DNA of 20,000 nt from Theodoxus fluviatilis (GCA_034096865.1 JAWQFJ010026594.1:5001-25000), one strand, 5' to 3'; counted from the first letter of the stretch, positions 9,237-18,857 are shown. The notes: generated from the sequence alone by a model not told the origin. Translations and numbers: made by a program.

Positions 9237-9850
9237 CTCTCCCTCCTCATTGCGGTGTCCTGCGTCTTCCTCCTCATTGCAGTGTCCTCTCTCCCTCCTC
9301 ATTGCAGTGTCCTCTCTCCCTCCTCATTGCAGTGTCCTCTCTCCCTCCTCATTGCAGTGTCCTCTCTCCCTCCTCATTGCAGTGTCCTCTCTCCCTCCTC
9401 ATTGCAGTGTCCTCTCTCCCTCCTCATTGCAGTGTCCTCTCTCCCTCCTCATTGCGGTGTCCTCTCTCCCTCCTCATTGCAGTGTCCTCTCTCCCTCCTC
9501 ATTGCAGTGTCCTCTCTCCCTCCTCATTGCAGTGTCCTCTCTCCCTCCTCATTGCAGTGTCCTCTCTCCCTCCTCATTGCAGTGTCCTCTCTCCCTCCTC
9601 ATTGCAGTGTCCTCTCTCCCTCCTCATTGCAGTGTCCTCTCTCCCTCCTCATTGCAGTGTCCTCTCTCCCTCCTCATTGCAGTGTCCTCTCTCCCTCCTC
9701 ATTGCAGTGTCCTCTCTCCCTCCTCATTGCAGTGTCCTCTCTCCCTCCTCATTGCAGTGTCCTCTCTCCCTCCTCATTGCAGTGTCCTCTCTCCCTCCTC
9801 ATTGCGGTGTCCTCTCTCCCTCCTCATTGCGGTGTCCTGCGTCTTCCTCG
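9237..9850. repeat. 25 bp minisatellite, 24 repeat motifs
   Basis: The unit joins a pyrimidine half, CCTCTCTCCCTCCTC, to ATTGCAGTGT. ATTGCRGTGT occurs at 9249, then at 9276 and every 25 bp to 9826, giving 24 occurrences. Units are almost identical apart from A/G at one position (G at 9249, 9451, 9801 and 9826). The first and last units share a variant continuation, CCTGCGTCTTCCTC, absent from the interior. Because 25 is not a multiple of three and the unit has no stop on the + strand, all three + frames stay open and encode the same cyclic 25-residue repeat. This explains the overlapping 215-293 residue frames. No start context, splice signal or conservation argues for translation, so I treat the frames as artefacts. 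Confidence 0.97.
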
Positions 9851-10593
9851 GGGACATGCTGCCTTCAGCCACTGTCGACTTCATCAGGCTTGGCGGTGCT
9901 GATACACTCAGACTCCAAAGAAGATTGTCTTCGAGGTCATCGGGGGCTGTGCATAAGGCAGCTTTCAGTGCGACCTTGTGAGATATTTTTGGGGTCGAAA
10001 GCTCATCCATCCAATGAGTCAGGCATGACTTCTTGTCAAAACTGTCTTGGGTTGAGAGAATGTGACATGTGGTTTTATGCAATGTTGACAGAAATATGGA
10101 TTCTTGTGACAGGACATGGCTTTACCTTTAAAGTTTGTAATTTTCAAGATAGATTGATTGTGCGAGTGTCGGGACTTTGGTGAGCCCCGATTGTGAAAAC
10201 TGCATACCTTCAGGCAAATCTTCACGGTCGTTTTATATAACGCCGATGTGTACGTGTGGCGTTTTTTAGTGATACATTTATAAAAACATGATCCCACCAT
10301 TGTGTTACATTTCTTCAAGATAGACGACTTGCTGGTTTACTAAGCCAATCACTCCCACAAAAACAAAAACAAACAAGTTCCGTTTATGTTTTGATGGCGT
10401 CCAAAGGGCTCCTTTGAAATGGAGCTAAGCTAGACGGGCATTCACACACACGCTCACACGAACGCACGCACACATTCCCCCAGTAATGTGGACGGTTTTT
10501 AAAAACTGTTACCACAGCTCGCACAGTAAAATGAGGAACTGCTGCTGTCAGATGATGAAGATTTTCATTCTTATCCAACCAGTCATGCTGAAT
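9851..10593. other. Unannotated stretch; weak minus-strand exon candidate
   Basis: On the minus strand, a frame from about 10044 to the minisatellite edge has varied, protein-like composition (segments such as THWMDELSTP and CTAPDDLEDNLLW). It runs two repeat units into the minisatellite before a stop at 9774-9776. It might be a terminal exon, but the acceptor is weak and I recognise no family. The rest of the stretch shows nothing. Confidence 0.3.
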
Positions 10594-11139
10594 ATGTCTT
10601 ATAAACAACAACTCAATACTCAATTATTTATATTCAAAAAGATAAAGGCATTCCTTTCCATAGAAAATGGGAAAACGTTTCACAGTGCATACCTCGCCCC
10701 ACATATAAGTTACTGTTTAGATATCTGCGGACATTGTCCTCACAGATATAAAGATTCTGTCAATCGAATCATGGAGAGATCTGGACGCATTATCACGAAT
10801 AACTATGAAATGCCACTAAATGAGGTGCTCTCCAGTTTGAACTGACTCTCTTTTGAACGCGAATGTCTGTTTCAAACGGGCCATATTAGTATACAAAACG
10901 TTGACATTGCAATTTCCATCCTACCTCCAAGGAATTGTCTAACGCTTAGGCGATACTCGACTCCATTCATTCTCTCTATCAAATCTTCATACTCCCATGG
11001 TCCACACGGAGGTGTTTCGTAAATCATTAGCTTACTATATTACAAAGATATGGAACTCGCTACTTTTTTGTGTAAAATATTCATCGAATCTTCAGTCATT
11101 CAAAAAACAGTTAAAACTCTACCTCAAGAACAATAATGA
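10594..11139 (+). pseudogene. Decayed LINE reverse transcriptase C-terminal remnant
   Basis: The frame reads FKKIKAFLS, then AYLAPHISYCLDICGHC. This matches the familiar post-catalytic region of jockey/CR1-type polymerases, usually 'LPHIDYCS.IWG', here with a Cys where Trp is expected. VNRIMERSGRIITNNYEMPL and LNEVLSSLN follow. A TGA at 10843-10845 sits exactly where the family normally has Trp, and the same frame then continues with LSFERECLFQTGHIS. A frameshift near 10997 leads to VFRKSLAYYITKIWNSLLF and FKKQLKLYL, the WN.L...FK..LK terminal signature. One nonsense change plus one frameshift make it a dead copy. It is truncated at the 5' side, and its 3' side dissolves into (GA)n. It differs from the fragments at 2361 and 17314, so it is a separate element. 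Confidence 0.75.
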
Positions 11140-11166
11140 GAGAGAAAACGTGATGGAAGGAAAGAT

Positions 11167-11178
11167 TGAGAGAGAAAT

Positions 11179-11262
<84 letters not shown>
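11167..11262. repeat. (GA)n microsatellite
   Basis: GA dinucleotide array with one ACAAG break near 11220. It begins within imperfect GAGAGAAA sequence directly after the LINE remnant. Confidence 0.97.
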
Positions 11263-11266
<4 letters not shown>

Positions 11267-12156
11267 CATTCTTCTATTCACAATATTTTGTCATGAGGGC
11301 CACTGGAAGATAGACTTTTATTGTACAAGTGTATACACTCGATAAATTTGACAATTAAATTTAATTGAGTTGAGGAAAAATCTTTCATTCCATGAGACTT
11401 GTCGATGACCTCATCCCTGCTCAAACATAGCGTGCACTTGCATGTTGCCCTCAATTCCATCGCCTCGGTGATTCTCTCTATGTTACCGTCCGCCCCCTTC
11501 TGACAGGCGTGTGAACAATGCGAAGCAGACATTAAGATGAGCTGGATCTTTTTGTCGTCTCGTTTTGCTTGAAAGTCTTTCACGTCATGACGTCTCTGGA
11601 ACCTGTTCTGTTTCCTTCGACCGGAGGCGGGTTTCCCAGACTATGAATAGCCAATCTGGAACGATCTAAAGCAATTCAGTGGGCGTTTTAGGTATTATTC
11701 TAGAGCGATCGATGCATTAATGCAGTAGTCGGTATCAAAATTGGGATGGAAAAGCAGATCGTGTCTGGTTTTGGAAACGGATTTAATACACAAACTGACT
11801 GATAGGACGTTGCTTATGATTTCCGCGATCGCTTTGAAAGAATTCCTTTTGGATTGCTTTGGATTGCATATCCATAGTGCTGGGAAACTCGCCACTGGCA
11901 CGCAGGTCAAGGCAGTCTCCTCACGCTCTTTAGTCAGACTGTCCTGGACAGGCACACCTGGCCCCTAGGCCCAGGATTGTTACGCCAGGCACGCAATGAC
12001 CGCCCTGACGCAGCATGGGTCCATCGGGACAGAGGCCGCGCTGGTCAGAGAGAGACCTGTCCAGCCAGATTCATGCCTTATTCATGGGGCACCTGCGGGG
12101 CGAACCTGCTGTCTCAGTGTGTGTGTCTGATCTCTGTCTCTCTCTATGCGTGTGTC

Positions 12157-12158
<2 letters not shown>
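11263..12158. other. Unannotated stretch with two perfect palindromes
   Basis: No gene is supported, although a minus-strand frame at 11278-11583 has mixed composition with several Cys. Two perfect 12 bp palindromes stand out. ACGTCATGACGT at 11582-11593 holds back-to-back CGTCA/TGACG half-sites of the CRE type. TGCATTAATGCA at 11713-11724 carries TAAT cores. A GT-rich lead-in to the microsatellite begins near 12117. Confidence 0.4.
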
Positions 12159-12240
<82 letters not shown>

Positions 12241-12252
12241 TGTGTGTGTGTA
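12159..12252. repeat. (GT)n microsatellite
   Basis: About 45 GT units with a single TCTG break at about 12239. Confidence 0.97.
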
Positions 12253-12358
12253 TGGGCGTTTACTTCCTGGACACAATGGACTCCGCGACCCGCGTCCACT
12301 GCGAAACAGGTACCAGGAAGAGCCCGTGTGGAGATGGGTGTGGATTTAGACCTGGCCT

Positions 12359-12527
12359 GCGTTGCATAGGCGCGAGGAAGTCAAGGATCTTGCGAGGAAT
12401 AGGCCGTGTCAACGTGTGTCAAAACGTGATAGAATTTACAGCTGCAGCCATCAAACGTTGACACACGTTAACACCGGTCTATTCCTAGCAAGATCTTTGC
12501 TCTCCTCGCATCTACAGTATGTAACGC
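12359..12527. repeat. Long imperfect hairpin (inverted repeat), MITE-like or foldback element
   Basis: The arms 12372-12427 and 12455-12509 are reverse complements over about 55 bp with roughly 6-7 mismatches and two small gaps. Shared blocks include GCGAGGA, GATCTTGC, AGGAATAG and AACGTGTGTC. The pairing resumes outside a small asymmetric bulge with GCGTTGCATA (12359-12368) against TATGTAACGC (12518-12527). The central loop is ~27 nt and contains GCAGCTGC-like sequence (ACAGCTGCAGCC). No coding capacity is present. It could be a short non-autonomous DNA element, a local inverted duplication, or a hairpin RNA source; the sequence alone does not decide. No convincing target duplication was found. 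Confidence 0.7.
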
Positions 12528-13057
12528 GCGACTGGGGAGGGAGGGACAAGGGATGGAGCGTGGACTGGGGTAGAAAGCAGCTCGTACTAGCTTTAAAAGG
12601 TGGTGATATTTGATTTGGATGGAATTGTTCCTGTCAGCGTCTGCGGCTCAGACCTCTTGGCACCAGGATATTGAATACTCTGGTGAAGAGCATGGAGTCT
12701 GGGCAACGTGCAGATTGGGATACAGAGTGGGTGGAGAACTGGCAATGGAAAGAACAGTTCAGCAGAGCTGTGTACGTCACTTGCATCAACTCCCTAGTCA
12801 CCATGGTGCGGTGGAAGTGGTTCGGATCTGACTGTGCACAAACAATGAAACAGGTTTGTTCCAATTGCCCACACATCTACCTCCACGACAGCACTACACC
12901 TAAATCCTATTATGACGTATTTCGTGTACAAATGAACTCTAACCCGGAAATATAACTGTGAAAATCTGGCTACTGGTACCGCTTTTCCGTCTGATGATCT
13001 GAATGTCACACTTCACGCTGCATAAAATATTAAATGGAAACAACAGAAACAAAATTA
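12528..13057. other. Unannotated stretch
   Basis: Overlapping short frames on both strands (12610-12955) mirror one another, and none has a recognised domain. No splice pair is convincing. Confidence 0.4.
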
Positions 13058-13520
<463 letters not shown>

Positions 13521-13767
13521 AACACAAAGGAACTGTCTTCACTGACAACCCACTCAAGAACAGTGGAGACAGAAATGCATTACTTAGTCCATTTTCAGCA
13601 AGACAATAGATACTTCCGTTATGTATAATCTACTTATATTGCGGTCTGCTATTCATCAAGAAACTGTGTGACTCTGCTTTTGCGCAGATGAAGCATTCTT
13701 TCCTAGCCGAAAGATTGTTCTTGAAGGGATTTACGCGGAAGATTTATGTTTATGTCTTTTTTTTCAG
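13521..13767. other. Unannotated stretch ending in a splice-acceptor-like site
   Basis: No feature is recognised apart from the pyrimidine-rich TGTCTTTTTTTTCAG that ends at 13767, which is a strong 3' splice-site match. Confidence 0.4.
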
Positions 13768-13980
13768 GGCAATGAGACTCGCGGACATATACTCTTGCCA
13801 CAAAATGGTACACGCCGCTGGCTTTGACAGCTATGGAATTCATCACCCAGCGGGTCGAGAAAATATTGCAATGGCTCGGCTTAATTGAGGCAAATGGCGC
13901 TACATCCTCTCCAGCTGAGCTACTAGCAAAGGACAGAGACACGAGCACTTATTGCAGCTCTCTGTCATTTCGAAATCTTC
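13768..13980 (+). other. Candidate exon bounded by splice-like sites
   Basis: The left edge is an excellent acceptor (TTTTTTTTCAG/G). The right edge has a donor-like CTTCG/GTAAAT at 13980/13981, giving a 213 bp interval. None of the three frames is open throughout: one stops at about 13827, one at 13888 and one at once. It could be a non-coding exon, a terminal exon ending at the TGA at 13886-13888, or a chance pairing. No protein family is recognised. Confidence 0.2.
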
Positions 13981-14014
13981 GGTAAATGACTTTTTCTAAA
14001 CAAACAATGTTGTG

Positions 14015-14047
14015 CCTATTTTGGAGGGTGGCGCACGTGCCTATAAA
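14015..14047 (+). promoter_or_regulatory. Promoter-like motif cluster: CArG box, E-box, TATA
   Basis: Within 33 bp there are CCTATTTTGG (14015-14024, a perfect SRF-type CArG box), CACGTG (14034-14039, a canonical E-box inside GCGCACGTGC) and TATAAA (14042-14047, followed by GAGAAA). If real, initiation would be near 14070 on the + strand. No downstream coding exon is recognised, so this rests on motif matching alone. Confidence 0.25.
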
Positions 14048-15220
14048 GAGAAATTAATTCGTCTTTGTTTAAACATTAAGAATATGACAATCTTTCTTTG
14101 TCTTCCGAATGTTTTGTATGCATATTTCAACATAATTTTGCAGTAAAATTGATACCTCGAGAATAAGTTTGCCCACGTTTTGCTATAAGAAAAAGTCAAG
14201 TTATACATTGTTGGGCAATGCATTAGCTCCATATATTCGGTTGGAATTGCTCAATGCCTTCTTAGTCATCACGGTCCCAAAGAAACCCATAGAAGTCACT
14301 TACAGCAGTTCAATGATTTTAATGCACCTGCAGTATCTATTGGTTGCCTCCAAAAAGGGCTACTTTCAGTGCATAAAAAGAAATGTGCAGGACACCAGCT
14401 ATTTAAAAGAACATTTCTACAGAGTGAAAAGACAAGACAGACAAGATCCACAGTACACAGTACACAGTACACACACAGCAATAGTTGTTTGAATAGTTTC
14501 GTTTAAAAATAAATTTGATAAGCTCTCCTTCAGAACTGAAACATTGCTGAATTTTATCATAAATGTAGATTGTGGTACTATAAACAATATTCGCAGCAAA
14601 AGATTCTGAGAGATTATCAAGAAAGCACTCAGCTCCTCATTATGAAATAACATTTCTTGAAGAAAACGTTTGATCGAAAGAATGAATTATCCGATGGACA
14701 AAGTACAAACTATTTATGGCAACAACATGTTCAAAAGTCAGTTTCATCCAGCGGCTAATCTCTGCTGAAGGCACTTGTCCATTCAATTCACGCACATAAT
14801 TTATGCAGGCGCACATTTTGCATAATTATTTTTTACACAGACGCAGGATTTCACACAAGCACAATTGCAAGGACGCACACATTCGTTAGCACACAATCTT
14901 GCAAGCACCACAGACATGCAAGGACGCACACGCAGAGAGCACTGACAACTGACGAAATCTGGAGAGACCTTGCTTGACATGCTCTCTTTGGTTTTCTGTT
15001 TTGGCCCGATCCTTGCTGGTCTTAGCTTTCCGGCGTAAAACAGCCCCCTGTGGGTTGGGGGGGGGGTGAGAAAAAAAACCCACCGTATCTCCCTATGCGA
15101 TTCGTGAGAGCCGAATAACCAGGGACACCGTGACTTGATTTGCACTAACTCTAAACTGTTCCAGTGGTTTTCGTGCTCAATGGCCTTACTTAGCCTACAA
15201 AGGCTGAAAGGCCATAAAAC
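14048..15220. other. Unannotated stretch
   Basis: Mostly AT-rich to about 14810. A cryptic repeat of GCACAC/GCAAG steps follows (14812-14945), in which TGCAAGGACGCACAC occurs twice about 52 bp apart. A short GTACACA repeat lies at 14452-14475, and a G9-A8 tract near 15055-15078 is error-prone. No gene is supported. Confidence 0.45.
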
Positions 15221-15457
15221 TCCATTCATCCATCCATTCATCCATCCATCGATCCATCCATCGATTCATCCATTCGTCCATCCGTCTACTCACCCACCCA
15301 CCCACCCACCCATCCATGCATCCATCCATGCATCATCCATCCATCCATGCATCATCCATCCATCCATCCATCCATCATCCATCCATCCATCCATCCATCC
15401 ATCCATCCATCCATCCATCCATCCATCCATCCATCCATCCATCCTCCATCCTCCATC
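15221..15457. repeat. (ATCC)n tetranucleotide microsatellite
   Basis: ATCC/CCAT array with variant units (CATTCATC, CACC, CATG) in the left half and a nearly perfect right half. The Ile-His-Pro and Gly-Trp-Met-Asp frames are artefacts. Confidence 0.97.
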
Positions 15458-15779
15458 GTCGGACGTAAACTATCGTAGGGCGAAACATGTGGTCGGCGAA
15501 GCTCGAAGTCCGATGCTCGGTAAAATGGTAAAAGTACGGAAGAGGTGCTCGAACTCCAAAAGTTCGAAACAAAGTTCTCTCGCTTCATCCGTCCCGTCTC
15601 TACCCTCCTCCAGCTTTCCGATCGTTTTGCCTGGCAAAAACTTTCAGTACCTTCCTCTTTTCTTCCCCTTCTTGCCCCCTCTTGCTCCTGCTTCCCCCTT
15701 CCCTCTCCCCCTCCCCCACCTTTCCTTTCTTCCTGCCCCCCTCGTCCACTGTCTTTGCACGGCTTCTCTTAATGCCCAG

Positions 15780-16830
15780 TCGGGTTCATCTCACTTCATC
15801 AGGCTGCTGGCGCGGCGGTCAGTTTGCGTGTCAGCGCGCCAGTGGACAGGTCATCCGGCCAGGCGTCGTGGTCAGCACAGCGTCCGGCCTCCATCAGCGG
15901 ACCTAATGGCCACTCTGGACAATTACCCGCTCCCTATCTCCTCATCAGCCGCCCTGGCCGGGCCCCCGGCTTCCTGGAGTGGTCATCTGTGAAACTGGAC
16001 ATCGATCGCCAGCGTGGTCATTCCTGGTCATCCCGGGGCCTGCTTGGGCGTCTTTGCGTGCGGCTCAAGACATGGACACGGCGGTTCCGACGCAGCCCTG
16101 TAATCTTACTTCGCTCGCCGCCCCGACATGGGAAGGGCTCCGCGGAGCCACGAGTCACGATGGCTGGTGATGACCACTGGTCAGTCAGGCTGATGCGCTC
16201 TGACAGGCGCCGAAAGCAGCGTGAGACAACTGCCTGGCGTGTCGTGAGGTGTTGTGAGGTGTCGAGCCCGAGCACGGATGAAAAGACTGAGGGTGGAGAA
16301 GGGGAAACGTGGGCGGCACAAGAAAAACTGGATGGAATGGTTGAAGAGGATTAGAGCTAGATGAGGATGAAGAGTGGACGGGGGATGGAGGTGGGAGCGA
16401 AGCTGGGGGGGGGGGGGGGGTGGGTGTTGGGGGACGGGGAGGAGGAGGGGAGTGGATGTTCGAAGATGGTTTCACCAGCAGCTGAGAATCCATCCGCTCC
16501 AGCCCCGTCACAGGCCAACCGTCACCCAGCCGCCGCCAGACACAACAAACCCGGCGACATCTCGGGCCACGCGGGCAGCACGAGGACTCGCAGCAGGTCA
16601 TCAACAAGGCTGGACCAGCACGAGCAAGCAGCACGGGTGCGAAGAAAGTAACTGACTGTTCGGTCTCGAGCATAACTCGATCACCCTCTAAATTCGTGCG
16701 CGTTTAAGTCGCAAGACTGGATGTTAGTCTTGATCCTGTTCATGTACATACATTTACGTCCTTTTTTCATGTGTTGCGTCCTTGTAAACAGTGAATAAAG
16801 TACATTTTCACTCAATTAAAAAAAAAAAAA
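15780..16830 (+). other. GC-rich stretch ending in polyadenylation signal and A13; possible transcript end or retroposed copy
   Basis: GC and CpG content rise from about 15780 to 16650, then fall in an AT-rich tail. This tail carries AATAAA at 16794-16799 and, 18 nt later, thirteen A at 16818-16830. A genomic A-run at normal cleavage distance after AATAAA suggests the 3' end of a retroposed transcript, or a genuine gene end beside an A-rich site. A + strand frame with the same register runs from 15824 to 16651, broken by two close stops (16352-16354 and 16358-16360). Its last part is Ser/Thr/Arg-rich and ends RVRRK. I recognise no protein family. The G15-16 run near 16406 makes frame calls there unsafe. 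Confidence 0.35.
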
Positions 16831-17061
16831 GTTGAGAAATAGCGTGTGGGTGACGTCAGAATTGGAGACAAAACAAGGCAAAGAAATTACTAAACGAATG
16901 AATTTGGCTGTCTTACGAGTTCAAGTGCACAAGTATAAGAAGCAGTCAAAAGTTGCTCTTAAGAACTTTTCGGAACAAGATTATGCTTGACGCTCTTCGT
17001 GTAGGAGCGTATTGGCAAAGCATTGTAACACTGCCCTTGTGTAAACATGGGGAGTGTTTGC
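16831..17061. other. Unannotated stretch
   Basis: No feature recognised between the A13 run and the CT-rich tract. Confidence 0.5.
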
Positions 17062-17089
17062 TCTCTCTCTCTCTCTCTGTCTCTCTGTC

Positions 17090-17136
<47 letters not shown>

Positions 17137-17237
17137 GTCTCTGTCTCTGTCTCTCTCTCTGTCTCTCTCTCTCTCTCTGTCTCTCTCTCTGTCTCTGTCT
17201 CTCTCTCTCTCTCTGACTCTCTTTCTCTCTGTCTGTC

Positions 17238-17313
<76 letters not shown>
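17062..17313. repeat. Compound (CT)n/(CTGT)n microsatellite, left of LINE
   Basis: The order is (CT)n with interspersed GTCT steps, then about seven CTGT units at 17233-17267, then pure (CT)n to 17313. The same order recurs in the tract at 18709-18895, on the other side of the LINE. Confidence 0.97.
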
Positions 17314-17315
<2 letters not shown>

Positions 17316-18242
17316 AAGTTGCCATTAAAGGCAAACAAAGGGCTGTCCAGTTAATGAAAACTATGTGGGCCCTCCGCAACAAAAACACTGATGTATTCTT
17401 TAGGCTATTTGATGCACAAGTGCAGAACTGCCTATTATATGGTGCAGAAATCTGGGGCCTGGAGAATCATGACAAAGTCGAAAAAGTACATCTCTTCGCA
17501 TGTAAAAAGTTCATGAGTTTAGACGTTAAAACACCTAACCACTTTGTGTACGGAGAACTTGGCAGGTACCCTCTGGCTATCAATAGCACTATCCGAGCGG
17601 TAAAATACTGGATAAGACTGTCCAGAATGTTACCACATAGATTACCTAGACAAGCTTATGTAATGCTACAAAAATCACATGTCCATGATGGTAAAATTGG
17701 TCTAGTATTGTAAAAAAAACACCTTATGTAAGTTAGGGTTCACCTACGTGTGGCTGAATGGAGGGGTTGGGAATGAGACAAGATTTCTCAAACAATTCAA
17801 ACAAAGACTACAAGACTGCTTTCGACAATCTTGGGATGAACGAAATCGCAATAGTCAAAGATTTGCACTATATTCTGCCTTAAAAAACGTATTGGGCCAA
17901 GAAAAATACTTTACCTTTCTAACCATTAAGAAATTTAGAGACGCATTCATCAGATTCAGACTTGGAACGAACTCATTAAGAATTAACCAACGCTATAATC
18001 ACGGTGAAGCAAACGAGCTAACCTGCCCATTCTGTAACGTGTTGGAAGATGAAAGTCATTTTCTCTTATACGGTAATGCTTACAGTGAATTAAGAGATAA
18101 ATATCTAAAAGAATACGTGCGTGTGAATAAAATGAGAGGCTTCCGTTGGTTGCTGAAAGGCACTTACATTCGAATAACAAGGAGTGTATTCATGCACATC
18201 TTCTATGCCTTGCAACTCAGAGAGGAAAAAAGAAACTTGTAA
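17314..18242 (+). pseudogene. LINE reverse transcriptase C-terminal remnant with Zn-binding motif
   Basis: Two frames together give about 300 residues of the C-terminal part of a non-LTR retrotransposon polymerase. The first (17314-17713) reads LMKTMWALRNKN, LFDAQVQNCLLYGAEIWG and LHVFACKKFM-like steps (VEKVHLFACKKFM), the usual 'Y.SEIWG' post-catalytic region. It stops at TAA inside an A8 run at 17712-17719. A one-base shift there continues with NTLCKLGFTYVWLNGG, then FRLGTNSLRINQRY and CPFCNVLEDESHFLLYG. In this family the last motif is normally C-x2-C-x7-H-x4-C; here the final Cys is Gly. The 5' part, including the catalytic core, is missing, and sequence begins directly after (CT)n. It is a dead copy, but with only one visible frame break it is younger than the 10.6 kb remnant. 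Confidence 0.8.
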
Positions 18243-18264
18243 ATCTTGTATTGAATCTGCTTTG

Positions 18265-18279
18265 ACTGTAACGCAGATG
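18265..18279. repeat. Target-site duplication, left (SINE-like copy 2)
   Basis: ACTGTAACGCAGATG is repeated exactly at 18563-18577. It is adjacent to the (TTG)n end of the inserted element, which is its 3' tail on the minus strand. Confidence 0.9.
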
Positions 18280-18562
18280 TTGTTGTTGTTGTTGTTGCGT
18301 ACCTGGGCTAAACACTCCCAGGATCACCCAAGTGTGTGAGATGATTGCGTGTGTGACTGTTTTTGAACACCCCGCCATATAGGCAGCCACACTCCGTCTT
18401 CAGGGGATTTAATCTCTGTCTCCAGAGAATGCCAGTTGTTATGTTAGGAGCTTACCATGGCTGAAGATAATCCCCACATAACAGAACAACATAACAACAT
18501 TTTGCTGTAGCCTTGGTTTTTGGCTGAAGTCAACAAATAACAACAGCCTTTGCCCAAGGCAT
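18280..18562 (-). mobile_element. SINE-like element with (CAA)n tail, copy 2, nested in LINE 3' UTR
   Basis: This is the reverse-oriented partner of 1850-2140. On the minus strand it starts GCCTTGGGCAAAGG at 18560 and ends in (CAA)n, seen here as (TTG)n at 18280-18297. Exact 15 bp duplications flank it. The B-box-like motif reads GATTAAATCC in this copy, one change from copy 1. Because two insertions with unrelated target sequences share the same 5' base, the element probably has a fixed 5' end and is full length. It inserted after the host LINE, which dates it as the younger of the two. Confidence 0.85.
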
Positions 18563-18577
18563 ACTGTAACGCAGATG
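18563..18577. repeat. Target-site duplication, right (SINE-like copy 2)
   Basis: Exact copy of 18265-18279, at the 5' end of the minus-strand element, separated from it by the two bases AT. Confidence 0.9.
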
Positions 18578-18708
18578 ATTATGGTTGTGTTTGTTTGAAT
18601 ATTCAAACATGTGGATTTTTTTCCACACTGATGAATTATTGTTATATACATGTATGTAGTTCAACGGGCTGTCGGCCTATGAATAAACATTCAGTTCAGT
18701 TAGTTCAG

Positions 18709-18709
18709 T

Positions 18710-18749
<40 letters not shown>

Positions 18750-18753
18750 TCTG

Positions 18754-18786
<33 letters not shown>

Positions 18787-18857
18787 GTGTGTCTCTCTCT
18801 GTCTGTCTGTCTGTCTGTCTGTCTGTGTGTCTGTCTGTCTCTCTCTCTCTGTCTCTC

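Larger units (their letters stand above)
18243..18710 (+). mobile_element. LINE 3' UTR, split by a nested SINE-like insertion
   Basis: The UTR begins after the stop at 18240-18242, is interrupted at 18265-18577 by the inserted element and its duplicated target, and resumes to about 18710. It ends with AATAAA at about 18681-18686, then an imperfect TTCAG repeat (CATTCAGTTCAGTTAGTTCAG). That repeat replaces poly(A) as the tail and passes directly into (CT)n. Confidence 0.65.

Noticed and set aside
9249..9850. Possible CRISPR-like array of regular repeats
   Set aside because: Units are contiguous without unique spacers, and the DNA is clearly eukaryotic.
9199..10183. Overlapping + strand frames of 215-293 codons with a Leu/Ser/Pro/Cys repeat
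   Set aside because: All three frames are open because of the 25 bp stop-free unit; there is no independent coding evidence.
8564..12030. Shared GGTCCATCGGGAC at about 8565 and 12018
   Set aside because: A 13 bp match is expected by chance a few times in 20 kb, and the flanks do not align.
15135..15992. 285-codon frame with Ile-His-Pro repeats
   Set aside because: It crosses the (ATCC)n array; the flanks show no domain, and the right part is low-complexity Pro/Leu/Ser.
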